Shown: positions 1 through 5,409 of the stretch, in pieces | Numbering within the stretch: the stretch's first letter is position 1 | How the letters are laid out: every line of letters starts with the position of its first letter | Assembly (NCBI GenBank): GCA_016199305.1 | Contig: JACQGZ010000119.1 | Span: 1 to 5,409 of the forward strand | Reading direction: 5' to 3' | Source: Armatimonadota bacterium | Lineage (GTDB): Bacteria; Sysuimicrobiota; Sysuimicrobiia; Sysuimicrobiales; Humicultoraceae | DNA length: 5,409 nt | Program-made: the position numbers and the translations under genes | Notes under the pieces: model-generated | Told to the model about the DNA's origin: nothing | Database searches by the model: none | The model's input: only the letters and a program-made list of their open reading frames with translations

Positions 1-686
1 TCCAGCACCCGCTCCACCCGCGCGCCGTACCTCCGCCGCAGCCTCGGGTGGGTCAGGAGCACCGCCGGCCGCGCCTCGGGCAGACGCCGGCGCACCTCCC
101 ATCCCAGCAGATCGAGGATCCCGGTTCCGATGCGAATGGGGTACGATCGCTCCTCGAGATGCACCGTCACCGTCTCGGAGGATCGCGCCGCGAGCGCGGC
201 CACCACCTCGTCCGCCAGTTCCTCCGCAGGGCGGGCGGCGTCCAGGAGCAGGTCCGCTTCGGCGTAGCGGGAGGCCCGCTCGGTCTGGAGCGTGGCCATC
301 CGCGCGGCGGGGTCGGGGGCCAGGAGCGGTCGCCCCCCGCCGTCGGATCCCACGCGCGCCGCCAGGGCCTCCGGCGCCGCCGCGAGCGAGACGATGAGGC
401 CGTGCCGCCGCAGCGCCGCCATGTTCCCCGGATGCAGCACCACCCCGCCGCCGGTGGCGACCACCGCGGGACGCGTCGCGGCCGCCACGCGCACCACCGC
501 CCGCTCGATCCGCCGAAAGGCCTCCTCCCCGTCGCGGGCAAACAGATCCTCCACGGACCTGCCCGTGCGCTGCGCGATCATCGCGTCGGTGTCCAGCAGC
601 GGCCAGCCCAGCCACTCCGCGACGCGGCGGCCCACGGTGCTCTTCCCGGACCCCGGCATCCCGATCAGGACGACGTTGCGCATCAT
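1..686 (-). CDS. aroKB: Bifunctional shikimate kinase / 3-dehydroquinate synthase (AroK-AroB fusion), 3' part cut by the window edge
   Basis: The kinase half phosphorylates shikimate with ATP to shikimate 3-phosphate; the second half belongs to the enzyme that makes 3-dehydroquinate from DAHP. Translating the minus strand from 686 gives 228 codons with no stop before the edge. Residues 1 to about 165 are a complete P-loop shikimate kinase: Walker A GMPGSGKST (9-17), the shikimate-binding Asp in LLDTD (D34), the FRRIE arginine (R58), the GGG motif (79-81), the lid motif RPLL (R119) and the ERASRY arginine (R137). After a short linker, residues about 171-228 (ETVTVHLEERSYPIRIGTGI onwards) match the N-terminal strands of DHQ synthase in the same frame. 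The start at 686 overlaps the aroC stop by one base (TGATG) with no good Shine-Dalgarno, so translational coupling is likely; a second ATG at 683 is equally possible. The kinase call is firm. The fusion is well supported, but only about 58 residues of the AroB part are visible. Confidence 0.9.
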   Translation of the reverse strand, partial: MMRNVVLIGMPGSGKSTVGRRVAEWLGWPLLDTDAMIAQRTGRSVEDLFARDGEEAFRRIERAVVRVAAATRPAVVATGGGVVLHPGNMAALRRHGLIVSLAAAPEALAARVGSDGGGRPLLAPDPAARMATLQTERASRYAEADLLLDAARPAEELADEVVAALAARSSETVTVHLEERSYPIRIGTGILDLLGWEVRRRLPEARPAVLLTHPRLRRRYGARVERVL

Positions 687-1807
687 CACATCTCGCGCAG
701 CCGCTGCACGTAGGCGTCGTAGGCGGCGCGGATGTCCACCAGCGCGTCGCCGCCGAACTTCTCCAGAAAGGCGTCCGCCAGCACGAAGGCCACCATCGCC
801 TCGCCGATGACGCCGGCCGCGGGCACCGCGCAGACGTCGCTGCGCACCACCGCGGCCTCCACGGGCTCTTTCGTCACCAGATCCACCGACCGCAGCGGCG
901 TCCGCAGCGTGGAGAGTGGCTTCATCGCCGCGCGCACGATCAACGGATCGCCCGTGGAGGTGCCGCCCTCCGTGCCGCCGGAGCGGTCGCTGCCCCGGTG
1001 AAACCCGCGCTCGCGGCTGTAGAGGATCTCGTCGTGCGCGGCAGACCCGGGGGTGCGGGCCGCGGTGAATCCCAACCCCACCTCGACGCCCTTGATCGCG
1101 TTGATCGACATCAGCGCGGCCGCCAGTCGCGCGTCGAGCTTGCGGTCCCAGTGGACATAGGACCCCAGCCCCGGCGGCAGTCCCAGCGCCACCACCTCGA
1201 AGACGCCCCCCAGGGTGTCGCCCCGCTCCCCGGCCTCGTCGATCGCCGCCTTCATCTCCTCCTCGACCTGGGGATCGACGCAGCGCACGGCGGAGGCGGC
1301 GGCCCGCTCGGCGATCTCCTCCCACCGCTCCGGCCGGCGGCGGATGACCACCCCGCCGATCTCGGTGACATGGCTCATCAGCCGAACGCCAAACTCGAGG
1401 AGCAGCCTCCGGCAGATCGCCCCCACCGCCACCCGCGCCGCCGTCTCGCGGGCGCTGGCGCGTTCCAGCACCCGCCGCACGTCGCGGAAGCCGTACTTCT
1501 GCGCCCCCACCAGGTCGGTGTGGCCGGGGCGGGGGCGGGTGATGTCGGGCTCGTCCTTGCGCCAGTCGCGGTTGGCGATCCACAACGCGATCGGCGCGCC
1601 GATCGTCTCGCCGCGGATGACGCCGGAGATGATCTCGGCGCGATCCTGCTCAATCTGCATGCGGCCGCCCCGCCCGTAGCCGAGTTGCCGGCGCGCCATC
1701 TCCGCGGCGATGTCATCCTCGCTCAAGGGCAGTCCGGCCGGCATGCCCTCCAGGATGGCCACCAGGGCCCGGCCGTGCGACTCGCCCGCCGTGAGGAAAC
1801 GCAACAT
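686..1807 (-). CDS. aroC: Chorismate synthase
   Basis: The enzyme converts 5-enolpyruvylshikimate 3-phosphate to chorismate, the last common step of aromatic amino acid synthesis, with reduced FMN as cofactor in the cytoplasm. From the chosen start the protein is 373 residues, a normal full length for the longer bacterial type. Family signatures are in place: GESHG near the N-terminus (8-12), the ASARET block (117-122), the glycine-rich GGTEGGTSTG region (about 277-286) followed by AAMKP, and VRSD (about 321-324). The frame is open up to 1870, but an upstream start there would run across the start of the divergent transporter gene. The ATG at 1807 gives the usual family beginning, MLRFLTAGESHG, and lies seven bases after a TATAAT box. 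Another ATG at 1816 would lie inside that box. The stop TGA shares its last base with the aroKB ATG, so the two genes form one transcription unit. Confidence 0.96.
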   Translation of the reverse strand: MLRFLTAGESHGRALVAILEGMPAGLPLSEDDIAAEMARRQLGYGRGGRMQIEQDRAEIISGVIRGETIGAPIALWIANRDWRKDEPDITRPRPGHTDLVGAQKYGFRDVRRVLERASARETAARVAVGAICRRLLLEFGVRLMSHVTEIGGVVIRRRPERWEEIAERAAASAVRCVDPQVEEEMKAAIDEAGERGDTLGGVFEVVALGLPPGLGSYVHWDRKLDARLAAALMSINAIKGVEVGLGFTAARTPGSAAHDEILYSRERGFHRGSDRSGGTEGGTSTGDPLIVRAAMKPLSTLRTPLRSVDLVTKEPVEAAVVRSDVCAVPAAGVIGEAMVAFVLADAFLEKFGGDALVDIRAAYDAYVQRLREM

Positions 1808-1814
1808 TGCCGTC

Positions 1815-1820
1815 ATTATA
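1815..1820 (-). promoter_or_regulatory. Candidate -10 box for a leaderless aroC transcript
   Basis: The minus strand reads TATAAT here, an exact match to the bacterial -10 consensus in otherwise very GC-rich DNA. Seven bases separate it from the aroC ATG at 1807, which places the expected transcription start on or next to the A of the start codon. No Shine-Dalgarno sequence lies before that ATG, which agrees with leaderless translation. No convincing -35 hexamer is visible at 16-18 bases spacing (GGCTCC at 17). The rest of the 61-base divergent spacer (1808-1868) must also hold the transporter promoter, but I see only weak plus-strand candidates there. Confidence 0.6.
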
Positions 1821-1868
1821 GCGGCGCGCGAGAGGCCGGAGCCGGTCGCCCGCCGAATTCTGACGCCC

Positions 1869-3155
1869 ATGCCGCCCCTCCGCCCGGCGGCGCGCCTGCT
1901 GTACGCCCTCGGCGGGTTCGGCGCCAGCCTCCTGCAGCAGACGGTCCTCCTCTGGATCTTCTTCTTCTATGCGCCGCCCCCCGGACAGCCGCTCCTGGCG
2001 CGCGCCACACCCGCGGCGGTCGGGCTGGCGATGGCGGCGGGGCGCGTCGTCGACGCGCTGGCGGACCCCCTCGTGGCGCACTGGAGCGACAGCGTGCGCA
2101 GTCCCATCGGCCGGCGGCGCCCCTTCATCCTCGCGGCCTCCCCGCTGCTGGCGGCCTGCTTCATCCTGCTCTGGCGGCCGCCCGCCGCGGGGCCGACCGC
2201 CGCGAACGCGGTCTACCTGATGGCCACGCTCGGCCTCTTCTTCTTCCTCTACACGATGGTCCTCAATCCATACACGGCCCTCCTGCCGGAGATCACCGCC
2301 GGCGGCGCCGGTCGCGTGGCGACGACCACACTGCAGGCCGCCTTCAACCTGGCCGGCGTCGGGGTCGCCTTCGTGGCCTCCTCCTGGCTTTCCGCCCGCC
2401 TGGGGTTCCCGGCGATGGGGCTCATCCTGGCGCCGGTCGCGGTGGCTGTGCTGCTGGCGTCTGCGCTGGCCGTGCGCGAGACGATGCCCCTCGAGCCCAC
2501 GCGGCCGCTGCGTGCGTCCCTGCGCGATGTCTTCCGCGACCCTCGCTTCCGCGTCTTCATCCCCGCCATCGCCACGATGTGGTTCGGCCTGAGCATGGTC
2601 AACCTGTCCCTGGCCCTGATCGTGACGGTGCTGATGGGCATGCCACAGGGCGCGGTGGGCCGGGTCCTCGCCGTCAGCCTGGGCGCGACGATCCTCTCCC
2701 TCCCGCTCACCGGCATCGGGGTCCGCCGCTGGGGTACGCGGCGGGCGATGCTCGCCGCCATGGGCCTCCTCGCCGCGCTGCTGGTGCCGGCCGCCGGCGT
2801 GGGCCGCTGGTCCGTCCCCCTGTCCGCCGCCGCCCAGGGCTACCTGGTCCTGGCGGCCGCGAGCCCCGCCATCGCCGCCCTCTTCGTGCTGCCCAACGCG
2901 CTGCTGGCCGGCATCGCCGAGGACCACGCCCGGCGCGGCGGGGGACGGGTGGAGGGGATGTTCTTCGCTTTTCAGGGGCTGATCTTCAACGGCGCCACCA
3001 GCCTCTCGGCGGCGGTGCTGGGGACACTGCTGGACTGGCTGGGCCAGGCGCCGCCCGCCGCGACCGGCCTGCGCGCCGCGTTGTTGGTTGCCGCGGCGGC
3101 GACCGGCGGCGGTGCCCTCATCTTCCGACGCTACCCAGACGGGCCGGACGCTTAG
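1869..3155 (+). CDS. GPH/MelB-type MFS transporter (probable cation-coupled sugar or glycoside symporter)
   Basis: This is a 428-residue inner-membrane protein, hydrophobic throughout and compatible with 12 transmembrane helices. It has the signatures of the glycoside-pentoside-hexuronide:cation symporter family (MFS_2). Residues 59-74 fit the MelB pattern R-x-x-D-x-x-x-D-P...D, with D62 and D66 at the positions equivalent to the MelB cation-site aspartates. The loop ends in GRRRP (81-85). NPYTALLPE (133-141) matches the family's helix-4 block. A C-terminal block with GRVEGMFFAFQ (359-369) matches the usual R-x-EG segment before helix 11. The start at 1869 was chosen because the frame open to 1710 adds only a charged, non-conserved stretch antisense to aroC. 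The spacer before it has no Shine-Dalgarno at working distance, so initiation may be leaderless. The substrate cannot be told from sequence: no sugar-metabolism genes are adjacent, and some relatives carry other solutes. The last four bases overlap the convergent metallopeptidase gene. Confidence 0.88.
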   Translation: MPPLRPAARLLYALGGFGASLLQQTVLLWIFFFYAPPPGQPLLARATPAAVGLAMAAGRVVDALADPLVAHWSDSVRSPIGRRRPFILAASPLLAACFILLWRPPAAGPTAANAVYLMATLGLFFFLYTMVLNPYTALLPEITAGGAGRVATTTLQAAFNLAGVGVAFVASSWLSARLGFPAMGLILAPVAVAVLLASALAVRETMPLEPTRPLRASLRDVFRDPRFRVFIPAIATMWFGLSMVNLSLALIVTVLMGMPQGAVGRVLAVSLGATILSLPLTGIGVRRWGTRRAMLAAMGLLAALLVPAAGVGRWSVPLSAAAQGYLVLAAASPAIAALFVLPNALLAGIAEDHARRGGGRVEGMFFAFQGLIFNGATSLSAAVLGTLLDWLGQAPPAATGLRAALLVAAAATGGGALIFRRYPDGPDA

Positions 3156-3598
3156 GAGCGCTTCCCGCTCCTTCCCGACGGGCGCGCCCCACGCCTCAGG
3201 GTCGCCCGATACGCCTCGTACAGCCGATTGACCTTGTGGGCGCTGATGCGGAAGTGGGGCGTGCGCTCCGGGCGAAGGCCTCCCGAGAACGTCGTCGGAA
3301 TGTGCAGGAGTTCGTGGATCAGCACGCGGTCCTGCTCCGCGCGGGAGAGCCGCCCGAAGGCCGGCATCAGGACTTCGACGACATAGCGCGGGCGCAGGCG
3401 CAGCGCATGCTGGAAGATCCTGGCCAGCCCCCAGATCTGCGCATAGGCGTTGGCACGGGAGCCGTAGGTGCGGACGACGGTGACGCGCGCGGCATCGACG
3501 TGTTGGAACCCCAACGCCGCGGCGATGCGCCCCAACCGCGCCCGGAGGTCGGGCGCGGCCTCCCAGCGCAGCGGAACCGTCTTACCCCGACGCCGCAC
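3152..3598 (-). CDS. Small putative zinc metallopeptidase (HELLH motif)
   Basis: This 148-residue protein has no signal peptide or membrane segment and is probably cytoplasmic. The zincin motif HELLH lies at residues 95-99 in the context VLIHELLHIP, followed by TFSGGLRPE and then by H115 and H121, either of which could be the third metal ligand. E96 would be the catalytic base. The HELLHIP-x-TFSGGLRP arrangement resembles the predicted metallopeptidase family I recall as COG4900 (related to phage-type putative metallopeptidases, common in archaea); this assignment is from memory. No substrate is known to me. The start is GTG at 3598, 17 bases inside the 3' end of the DinB-family gene and without a clear Shine-Dalgarno, so it is probably translated by coupling. 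The C-terminal tail (about 134-148) is basic and probably disordered. The stop TAA at 3152-3154 overlaps the TAG of the convergent transporter gene. Confidence 0.75.
   Translation of the reverse strand: MRRRGKTVPLRWEAAPDLRARLGRIAAALGFQHVDAARVTVVRTYGSRANAYAQIWGLARIFQHALRLRPRYVVEVLMPAFGRLSRAEQDRVLIHELLHIPTTFSGGLRPERTPHFRISAHKVNRLYEAYRATLRRGARPSGRSGKRS
3155..3171 (+). terminator. Short hairpin at the transporter stop codon, weak terminator candidate
   Basis: GGAGCG and CGCTCC form a perfect 6-bp stem around a 5-base loop, starting on the last base of the transporter's TAG. It is followed by only TTCCC rather than a T-run, so it is not a canonical intrinsic terminator. It also lies within the coding end of the opposing metallopeptidase gene, and such stems occur by chance in GC-rich DNA. 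Confidence 0.25.
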
Positions 3599-4064
3599 CG
3601 CGGTCGCGATGAGCCAGCGCCGCCATCAGGCGGATCTGGCCGAGGTGATAGGCCAGATGCTGCGTGGCGTGCAGGATGGCCCAGCCCCTGGTCGTCGCCA
3701 CCACTCCCCGCGCGCGCTGTCCCTGCACCACGGCGCGCAGATCCTCGCCCCGGAGGCCCGCCAGCACCTTCTCCGTCGCCGCCTGCGCCCGGCGCATCCC
3801 CGCCAGGAGGTCTCCCTTTGCCAGAGGCTGGCGACCGAACTCTGCATCGCGGTCCCGCTCCAGGGTCCCCCCGCCGACCACCCCGCTGATCCAGTACTGC
3901 TCGGACCCGGCCATATGTCGCAAGAGGATGCCGATCGTATTGGTCAGGCCCGGGAAGGCCCGGTTGATGTCGGCGTCGTCCAACGGTTCGACCACTTTGA
4001 ACAGCTGCCCCCGCAGGTCCTCGATGACCTCGTGCATCACCGCCACGTCCGGATCCACGCCCAT
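3582..4064 (-). CDS. DinB/YfiT-superfamily protein
   Basis: This 160-residue protein has the length and pattern of the DinB four-helix-bundle family, whose members bind a divalent metal through three histidines and in some cases act as thiol-dependent transferases in stress or detoxification. The expected ligands are visible: H50 in LLRHMAGSEQYW and the H136/H140 pair in ATQHLAYHLGQIRL near the C-terminus. The exact reaction cannot be inferred. The ATG at 4064 directly abuts GGGAGG, leaving no spacer. The GTG two codons downstream (4058) stands six bases after that Shine-Dalgarno and may be the true start, which would shorten the protein by two residues. The gene follows alaX by 22 bases and overlaps the start of the metallopeptidase gene by 17 bases, so it is probably part of one operon. 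Confidence 0.87.
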   Translation of the reverse strand: MGVDPDVAVMHEVIEDLRGQLFKVVEPLDDADINRAFPGLTNTIGILLRHMAGSEQYWISGVVGGGTLERDRDAEFGRQPLAKGDLLAGMRRAQAATEKVLAGLRGEDLRAVVQGQRARGVVATTRGWAILHATQHLAYHLGQIRLMAALAHRDRGAASG

Positions 4065-4072
4065 CCTCCCTT
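4065..4072 (-). promoter_or_regulatory. Shine-Dalgarno sequence that bears on the start of the DinB-family gene
   Basis: The minus strand reads AAGGGAGG immediately before the ATG at 4064. This is the strongest ribosome binding site in the window. Its distance is zero bases to the ATG and six bases to the GTG at 4058, so it favours the GTG as initiation codon. Confidence 0.5.
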
Positions 4073-4086
4073 CGCGGCCGCGAGCG

Positions 4087-4806
4087 TCACGCGCTCAGCG
4101 CGATCTCCAGCCGGCGGTTGCTCTTCCCTTTGTTCTCCGTCTTGGTCACGCGCAGGGCGCCGATCTCGCGCGTGTTCCGGACGTGCGTCCCCCCGTCGGC
4201 CTGCGCGTCAAAGCCTTCGATCTCGACGACGCGGATGGTGGTCAGATGCGCCGGCACGAGATTCTTCGCCGTGCGCACCAGGTCGTGCCGCTCGAACTCC
4301 TCCCGGCTGACGAAGCGGACGCTGATCGGTCGCCCCTCCGCGATCACGCGATTCGCCTCCCCCTCGATGGCGGCTACCCGCCCGGGATTGAGATCCGCGA
4401 GCGCAAAGTCCATCCGCGCCCGGTCGGGATAGATCTGCCCGCCGGTGACGGTCGCACGAAAGAGGTGATAGACGACGCCGCTGAGCACGTGCACCGCGGT
4501 GTGGTGGCGCATCACCGCGTACCGGTAGGGCCAGTCCAGGGCCGCGCGCACCGCCGTCCCGGCCGGAGGCGCCGCGCCTTCGACCTGATGCCAGAGGCGC
4601 TCCCCGGCGCGTTCGTGGCCGGTCACCGCCGCCTCGCCGCCGGTCCAGCGCAACACGCCGTGGTCCGCCGGTTGGCCGCCCCCACCGGGGTAAAACGGCG
4701 TCTCCCCCAGCGTGACCCTGACCCCGTCGATCTCGGTCACGACGGTCTCGACCTCCGCCGCGTAGGCATCCCGCAGGTAGATCAGCGCGTCGTCGGTCCC
4801 GCTCAT
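4087..4806 (-). CDS. alaX: AlaX-type alanyl-tRNA editing protein
   Basis: AlaX proteins are free-standing relatives of the alanyl-tRNA synthetase editing domain and hydrolyse Ser-tRNA-Ala (and Gly-tRNA-Ala in some), preventing mistranslation. The 239-residue length fits the medium AlaX-M type, which keeps the N-terminal beta-barrel domain. Its hallmark loop FYPGGGGQP is at 38-46. The metal-binding HTAVH is at 102-106, and DGGTHVRNT is at 204-212, giving H102, H106 and H208 as ligands. The place of the usual fourth ligand, Cys, is taken by D204. No aminoacylation domain is present. The frame stays open upstream to 5175, but that part overlaps the GNAT gene in another frame and has no AlaX homology. 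The ATG at 4806 follows an AAGG core by four bases (AAGGTGCGATG). It begins seven bases after the GNAT stop codon, so the two are probably co-transcribed. Confidence 0.92.
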   Translation of the reverse strand: MSGTDDALIYLRDAYAAEVETVVTEIDGVRVTLGETPFYPGGGGQPADHGVLRWTGGEAAVTGHERAGERLWHQVEGAAPPAGTAVRAALDWPYRYAVMRHHTAVHVLSGVVYHLFRATVTGGQIYPDRARMDFALADLNPGRVAAIEGEANRVIAEGRPISVRFVSREEFERHDLVRTAKNLVPAHLTTIRVVEIEGFDAQADGGTHVRNTREIGALRVTKTENKGKSNRRLEIALSA

Positions 4807-4813
4807 CGCACCT

Positions 4814-5409
4814 TCAGGAGAGTCCTTTCTCCACCACGGCCAGCCCGTCGGGGCACCAGGGGTGCCCCCGCCCGCGCACCAACCGGAGCGATTGCTCGTC
4901 CGGCGCGAAGAAGACCAGCCGCGTCGCTCCGCGCGCCCGCGCGCGCAACGCCACCGCCCCCGCCAGGGCCTGGCGGCCCGCCGCGCTCCCCTCGAGGAGC
5001 CCCACGACCGCCGCATCGCCGTGGAGGGCAAAGAGCGTGGCGCCTTCCACCGTCTCCCCGGCCCGCAGCATCCGGCCGTCCCGCGCCAATCCCTGCACGA
5101 GTTCGGGGACCAGCGCGCGAAAGCGCCAGCCCAGCGGCACCAGGCCCCCCCAGGCCTGCAGCGTCTCCGTGCCACGAAGCCACGCCGTCAGGGCAGGCAC
5201 GTCCTGAACCTCCGCCTCCTGCACCATCGCGTCATAGGGGACGTCGATCGGCCCCTCGGCGACCGGCGCCTCATGGACGATCGCCCGGGCCACCGCGCGG
5301 AACCCTGTCCGCTCCGCCACCAGCAGCGCTGCGTAGTCGCGGGCGGGGACGGCGGTGCGCGCGATTCTGGCGCCATACCGCCGGGCCAGCGCTTCCCCCT
5401 CCGCGACCA
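4814..5409 (-). CDS. GNAT-family acetyltransferase, C-terminal part (5' end outside the window)
   Basis: The minus-strand frame is open from the right edge to the TGA at 4814-4816, giving 198 visible residues with the start missing. Residues about 1-45 look like the end of a GNAT acetyltransferase fold: a helix with EALARRYGARIAR, then AALLVAERTGFR, which matches the usual motif of a small helix followed by a GF strand near the acetyl-CoA site. The remaining roughly 150 residues include PYDAMVQEAEVQDVPALTAW and a segment ending in RLVFFAPDEQSLRLVRGRGH. They have the look of a second, degenerate GNAT-like domain, so the whole protein may be a tandem-GNAT enzyme. A GTG at 5320 could serve as a start, but the homology upstream argues against it. 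The substrate is unknown. The gene is the first visible member of the minus-strand run ending at 3152. The GNAT call rests on pattern recognition and is moderate; the reading frame itself is reliable. Confidence 0.7.
   Translation of the reverse strand, partial: VAEGEALARRYGARIARTAVPARDYAALLVAERTGFRAVARAIVHEAPVAEGPIDVPYDAMVQEAEVQDVPALTAWLRGTETLQAWGGLVPLGWRFRALVPELVQGLARDGRMLRAGETVEGATLFALHGDAAVVGLLEGSAAGRQALAGAVALRARARGATRLVFFAPDEQSLRLVRGRGHPWCPDGLAVVEKGLS

Noticed and set aside
48..713. Plus-strand open frame of 221 codons
   Set aside because: It lies opposite the shikimate kinase/DHQ synthase frame, which has all expected motifs, and it shows no homology pattern itself.
1855..1860. GAATTC as a -10 box for the transporter
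   Set aside because: It lies eight bases before the ATG, as a leaderless -10 would, but it matches the consensus too poorly to call.
1710..1868. N-terminal extension of the transporter frame
   Set aside because: The added 53 residues are antisense to the conserved aroC N-terminus and are not membrane-like. The family begins close to the ATG at 1869.
1808..1870. N-terminal extension of aroC to 1870
   Set aside because: Chorismate synthases begin just before the T-A-G-E-S-H-G motif, and the extension would cross the TATAAT box and the transporter start.
1713..2927. A 404-codon open frame on the minus strand
   Set aside because: It is antisense to the well-supported transporter and reads as low-complexity Gly/Arg/Glu/His-rich sequence with no recognisable motif.
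998..3889. A 963-codon open frame on the plus strand
   Set aside because: It runs antisense to aroC, then out of frame through the transporter gene and antisense to the metallopeptidase and DinB-family genes. Its composition is Arg/Pro/Gly/Ala/His-rich without any domain pattern. Long spurious frames are expected at this GC content.
3468..4310. Plus-strand open frame of 280 codons
   Set aside because: It is opposite the DinB-family gene and parts of the metallopeptidase and alaX genes, all with clear motifs; its composition is typical of a shadow frame.

Overview
This is a GC-rich (by eye around 70%), densely coding chromosomal window with almost no intergenic DNA. It looks like ordinary bacterial housekeeping and accessory metabolism; I see no mobile element, CRISPR array, tRNA or rRNA gene. 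A P-loop shikimate kinase points to a bacterium, because archaea use an unrelated GHMP-family shikimate kinase. The aroC gene appears to have a leaderless promoter and the divergent transporter gene has no Shine-Dalgarno sequence. These features would fit a high-GC, possibly uncultured, lineage of the Terrabacteria type, but the phylum cannot be fixed from this window.

Layout. (1) Positions 1-1807, minus strand: two shikimate-pathway genes. Chorismate synthase (aroC) comes first and is joined by a TGATG stop/start overlap to shikimate kinase. The kinase reading frame continues without a stop into the N-terminus of 3-dehydroquinate synthase, so this is an AroK-AroB fusion cut by the left edge. 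(2) Positions 1808-1868: the only real intergenic spacer between divergent genes. It holds a perfect TATAAT on the minus strand, seven bases before the aroC ATG. (3) Positions 1869-3155, plus strand: a 428-residue GPH/MelB-type major facilitator transporter. (4) Positions 3152-5409, minus strand: a tight four-gene run, in transcription order a GNAT acetyltransferase (5' end outside the window), an AlaX-type alanyl-tRNA editing protein, a DinB-superfamily protein and a small HExxH metallopeptidase. The last of these meets the transporter gene tail to tail with a 4-bp overlap.

How the genes work together. The aroC/aroKB pair supplies three steps of chorismate synthesis: DHQ synthase, shikimate kinase and chorismate synthase. 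The four-gene run has spacings of 7 bases, 22 bases and a 17-base overlap, which implies co-transcription. Its members share no obvious pathway; AlaX removes mischarged amino acids from tRNA-Ala, and the others are detoxification, modification or proteolysis type families. I found no clear evidence of a previously undescribed system. The most notable points are the AroK-AroB fusion, the leaderless-type aroC promoter, the small metallopeptidase in an unusual context, and an AlaX with Asp at the position usually occupied by the zinc-binding Cys.
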